From Pseudomonadota bacterium (GTDB taxonomy: Bacteria; Pseudomonadota; Alphaproteobacteria; Acetobacterales; Acetobacteraceae), in assembly GCA_021805565.1 (NCBI GenBank), contig JAJZFA010000013.1, positions 1-64,000 of the forward strand: a DNA stretch of 64,000 nucleotides, read 5' to 3'. Shown piece by piece: positions 62,351 to 64,000 of the stretch (its first letter is position 1; each line of letters starts with the position of its first letter). Both the position numbers and the translations under genes were made by a program. Below the pieces are notes generated by a model. It was given only the letters and a program-made list of their open reading frames with translations. It did no database searches and was not told the origin of the DNA.

Positions 62351-63943
62351 ATGACATTAGTTTCCAGCCGGGCGCCTCGCCCGGCGGTCCAAATTGCCAG
62401 GCCGGCGGTGTCCGCCATCAGCCTGATTTTTTTATTGTCCGTCCTGACCGTTGTGTTGTTCATCGCGGTGCGCGGCCCATTGAAGGACGACATTGCGTGG
62501 CTGCTTTATGTGGCCCGCCGATGGATGGCCGGGCGCGAACTATATATTGACGTGGTCGAGGTCAACCCGCCGCTGATTATCTGGATTTCCGCCATCCCGT
62601 TGGGACTCGCCCGGTGGCTGGGCGTGGGTGCGGGTTCGGCCGCGATGCCATTTTTTGCCGCGCTCGTGCTGGGCTGCGCATGGTGGACGGCGATGCTTTT
62701 GCGCGAGCGAGGGGGCATTTTCGCCACATGGATGCCGGTGTTCGCGGCCATTGGCGCCGTTCTGCTAATCTTGCCCGCGGCAGACCTGGGTCAGCGGGAA
62801 CATTTGCTGACCGCCGCTTTCCTTCCCTATCTGGTTTTGTTCGCCCGTTCCCTGGATCGTCCGCCCCATCGGGCCGTCTCGCTTTCGTCCGTGGCCACCC
62901 TTCTGTTCGCCGGAGTGCTGGCGGGGTTGGGATGCGCGCTGAAGCCACGCTATGCGGCTGTTTTCGCGGTGCTGGAATGTTTGGCGCTGACCCGGGGCCT
63001 GCGTCCGTGGCGGATCATGCCGCTGTCGGCGTTCGCGGCGCTGGCGGTCTATGCCGGGCTGGTGGCGATCGTGTGCCCGGCTTATTTACGGAACGCCGTG
63101 CCGATGGCACTCGCCTTATACGGGGCGACCGACGTGCCATTTTTCACGCTGCTGAGCGATAGCACGCTGCTGCTGTCCGGACTGGCCGCGACGTCCGGTC
63201 TGCTGTGGCTGCGCCGCCACCGCCTGAGGGAAGACAGCCTGATGGCGGTTCTGGCGACCTTCGCCGCCGCCGCAACCGTGGTTTGTTTCCTGGACGGCAA
63301 GGACTGGTACTACCATCGCCTGCCGGCCACGATTGCGACCGTGCTGGCCCTGCTGACCTGGATCGCCGCCGAACCCATGCCCTGGCGGCGCTGGTCGCAG
63401 TGGCCCTCGGCGGTTGCCTGCCTCGCGGTGGCGGTGTTCGTCGCGTCGTCCATTCAACGCCTGGAACCGGAAGCGGCCGGCGCGGTCATGCCGCGCCAAA
63501 CCGCGGTGGACCGGCTGGAGCAGATCATCCACGCCGAACACGCCAGGACGTATGTCGCCTTTTCCGAATGGATCGCGCTGGGCTTTCCCGTGGTGAACGA
63601 AACCGGGGTGACGTGGGCATCGCGCTTCGATTCGATGTGGGCGTTGAAGGGCGAGGCGTGGCGGGCGGGGTTCGATCCGTCCGCCACCCGGGAATGGCCG
63701 GTCGCCCGCTGGGTCACGCACGATTTTATCGCCGGTTGTCCCGACATCGCCGTTGTCGATACGCGGGAAACGATGAAATACATCGACGTTCTCAGCGCGG
63801 CCGATCCCGCTTTCGCCCGTGTCTGGTCGCGCTATCGCCCGATCGTATCGTTCGATGGCCTCGTGGTCTATCGCCGCCGCAGCGCCGGATGTCTGGATTC
63901 GTGGGCCGCTGCAAAAGACCGGCCGTCGATCGCCGCACGATAA
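62351..63943 (+). CDS. Polytopic membrane protein, GT-C glycosyltransferase-like
   Basis: A 530-residue protein with about ten hydrophobic segments in the first 390 residues and a soluble C-terminal part of about 130 residues. The first extracytoplasmic loop has KDDIAWLLYVARRWMAGRELYIDVVEVNPPL, which recalls the acidic loop of GT-C (GT39/ArnT-like) glycosyltransferases. YYHRLPATIATVLALLTW is a later membrane segment. The start at 62351 is uncertain because no ribosome site is evident; 62297 is in frame. The substrate is unknown. Confidence 0.6.
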   Translation: MTLVSSRAPRPAVQIARPAVSAISLIFLLSVLTVVLFIAVRGPLKDDIAWLLYVARRWMAGRELYIDVVEVNPPLIIWISAIPLGLARWLGVGAGSAAMPFFAALVLGCAWWTAMLLRERGGIFATWMPVFAAIGAVLLILPAADLGQREHLLTAAFLPYLVLFARSLDRPPHRAVSLSSVATLLFAGVLAGLGCALKPRYAAVFAVLECLALTRGLRPWRIMPLSAFAALAVYAGLVAIVCPAYLRNAVPMALALYGATDVPFFTLLSDSTLLLSGLAATSGLLWLRRHRLREDSLMAVLATFAAAATVVCFLDGKDWYYHRLPATIATVLALLTWIAAEPMPWRRWSQWPSAVACLAVAVFVASSIQRLEPEAAGAVMPRQTAVDRLEQIIHAEHARTYVAFSEWIALGFPVVNETGVTWASRFDSMWALKGEAWRAGFDPSATREWPVARWVTHDFIAGCPDIAVVDTRETMKYIDVLSAADPAFARVWSRYRPIVSFDGLVVYRRRSAGCLDSWAAAKDRPSIAAR

Positions 63944-64000
63944 CGGTTAGTTGCACCGCGGTCCGGCGATCCGGTGGCTGCATCCGCCGGGCGATGGATG

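Noticed and set aside
1-64000. tRNA or rRNA genes and CRISPR arrays
   Set aside because: I scanned for T-loop-like sequences, clustered direct repeats and rRNA-like blocks and saw none.

Overview
The window reads as a chromosomal segment of a GC-rich alphaproteobacterium, most likely family Acetobacteraceae or a close Rhodospirillales relative. The signs are a CtrA cell-cycle regulator beside fliI, an lgt-MidA block next to ubiK, an ftsE-ftsX-ydcF-plsC block, and a Rhizobium-type glpR-glpD-ABC-glpK glycerol operon. TAT-exported orphan substrate-binding proteins and TPR-sulfotransferase/TPR-glycosyltransferase genes also fit that group. No tRNA, rRNA, CRISPR array, prophage or intact insertion sequence was seen. 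The genus cannot be fixed from the sequence.

Layout: 1-6.4 kb holds a SYLF lipoprotein, a GH63-like glucosidase, a small Rieske protein, an M20 amidohydrolase and an NAD(P)-binding protein. 6.5-13.4 kb has two paralogous orphan ABC binding proteins flanking a DOPA-dioxygenase-like enzyme, a MidA methyltransferase, lgt, rfaD and ubiK. 13.4-20.9 kb has dnaE with a downstream class II Fic gene, an epoxide-hydrolase-like protein, a DUF2252 protein and an OmpR-type regulator. 20.9-25.5 kb carries a methyltransferase, then a minus-strand block of a split nitrile-hydratase-like trio, a 3-mercaptopyruvate sulfurtransferase and metC. 25.5-32.3 kb has N-formylglutamate amidohydrolase, nth, an ACT-like protein, DUF2125, plsC, ydcF, ftsX, ftsE and a zinc-ribbon membrane protein. 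32.4-41.6 kb holds glycogen phosphorylase, a glutamyl-tRNA synthetase paralogue with degenerate catalytic motifs, and three TPR proteins (glycosyltransferase-like, sulfotransferase, TPR only). 41.6-53.0 kb is one long minus-strand glycerol operon. 53.3-57.2 kb has a VOC pseudogene cut by an IS630-type fragment, then ftsY, mtaB and dapF. 57.4-64 kb has chrA, ctrA, fliI, a FliJ-like gene, a CheY-like receiver and a GT-C-like membrane protein.

The clearest unit is the glycerol operon: a 2OG-Fe(II) oxygenase, GlpR, GlpD, ATPases GlpS and GlpT, permeases GlpP and GlpQ, a DUF2160 protein, binding protein GlpV and kinase GlpK. Many of its genes overlap by 4 nt, and two strong hairpins separate glpV from glpK. 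The observations most worth a second look are the split-beta nitrile-hydratase-like operon joined to sulfur-transfer genes, the GluRS paralogue lacking HIGH and KMSKS residues, a two-copy palindromic repeat about 62 kb apart, and the IS630 remnant that broke a VOC gene beside ftsY. None of these is proven to be a new system from sequence alone.
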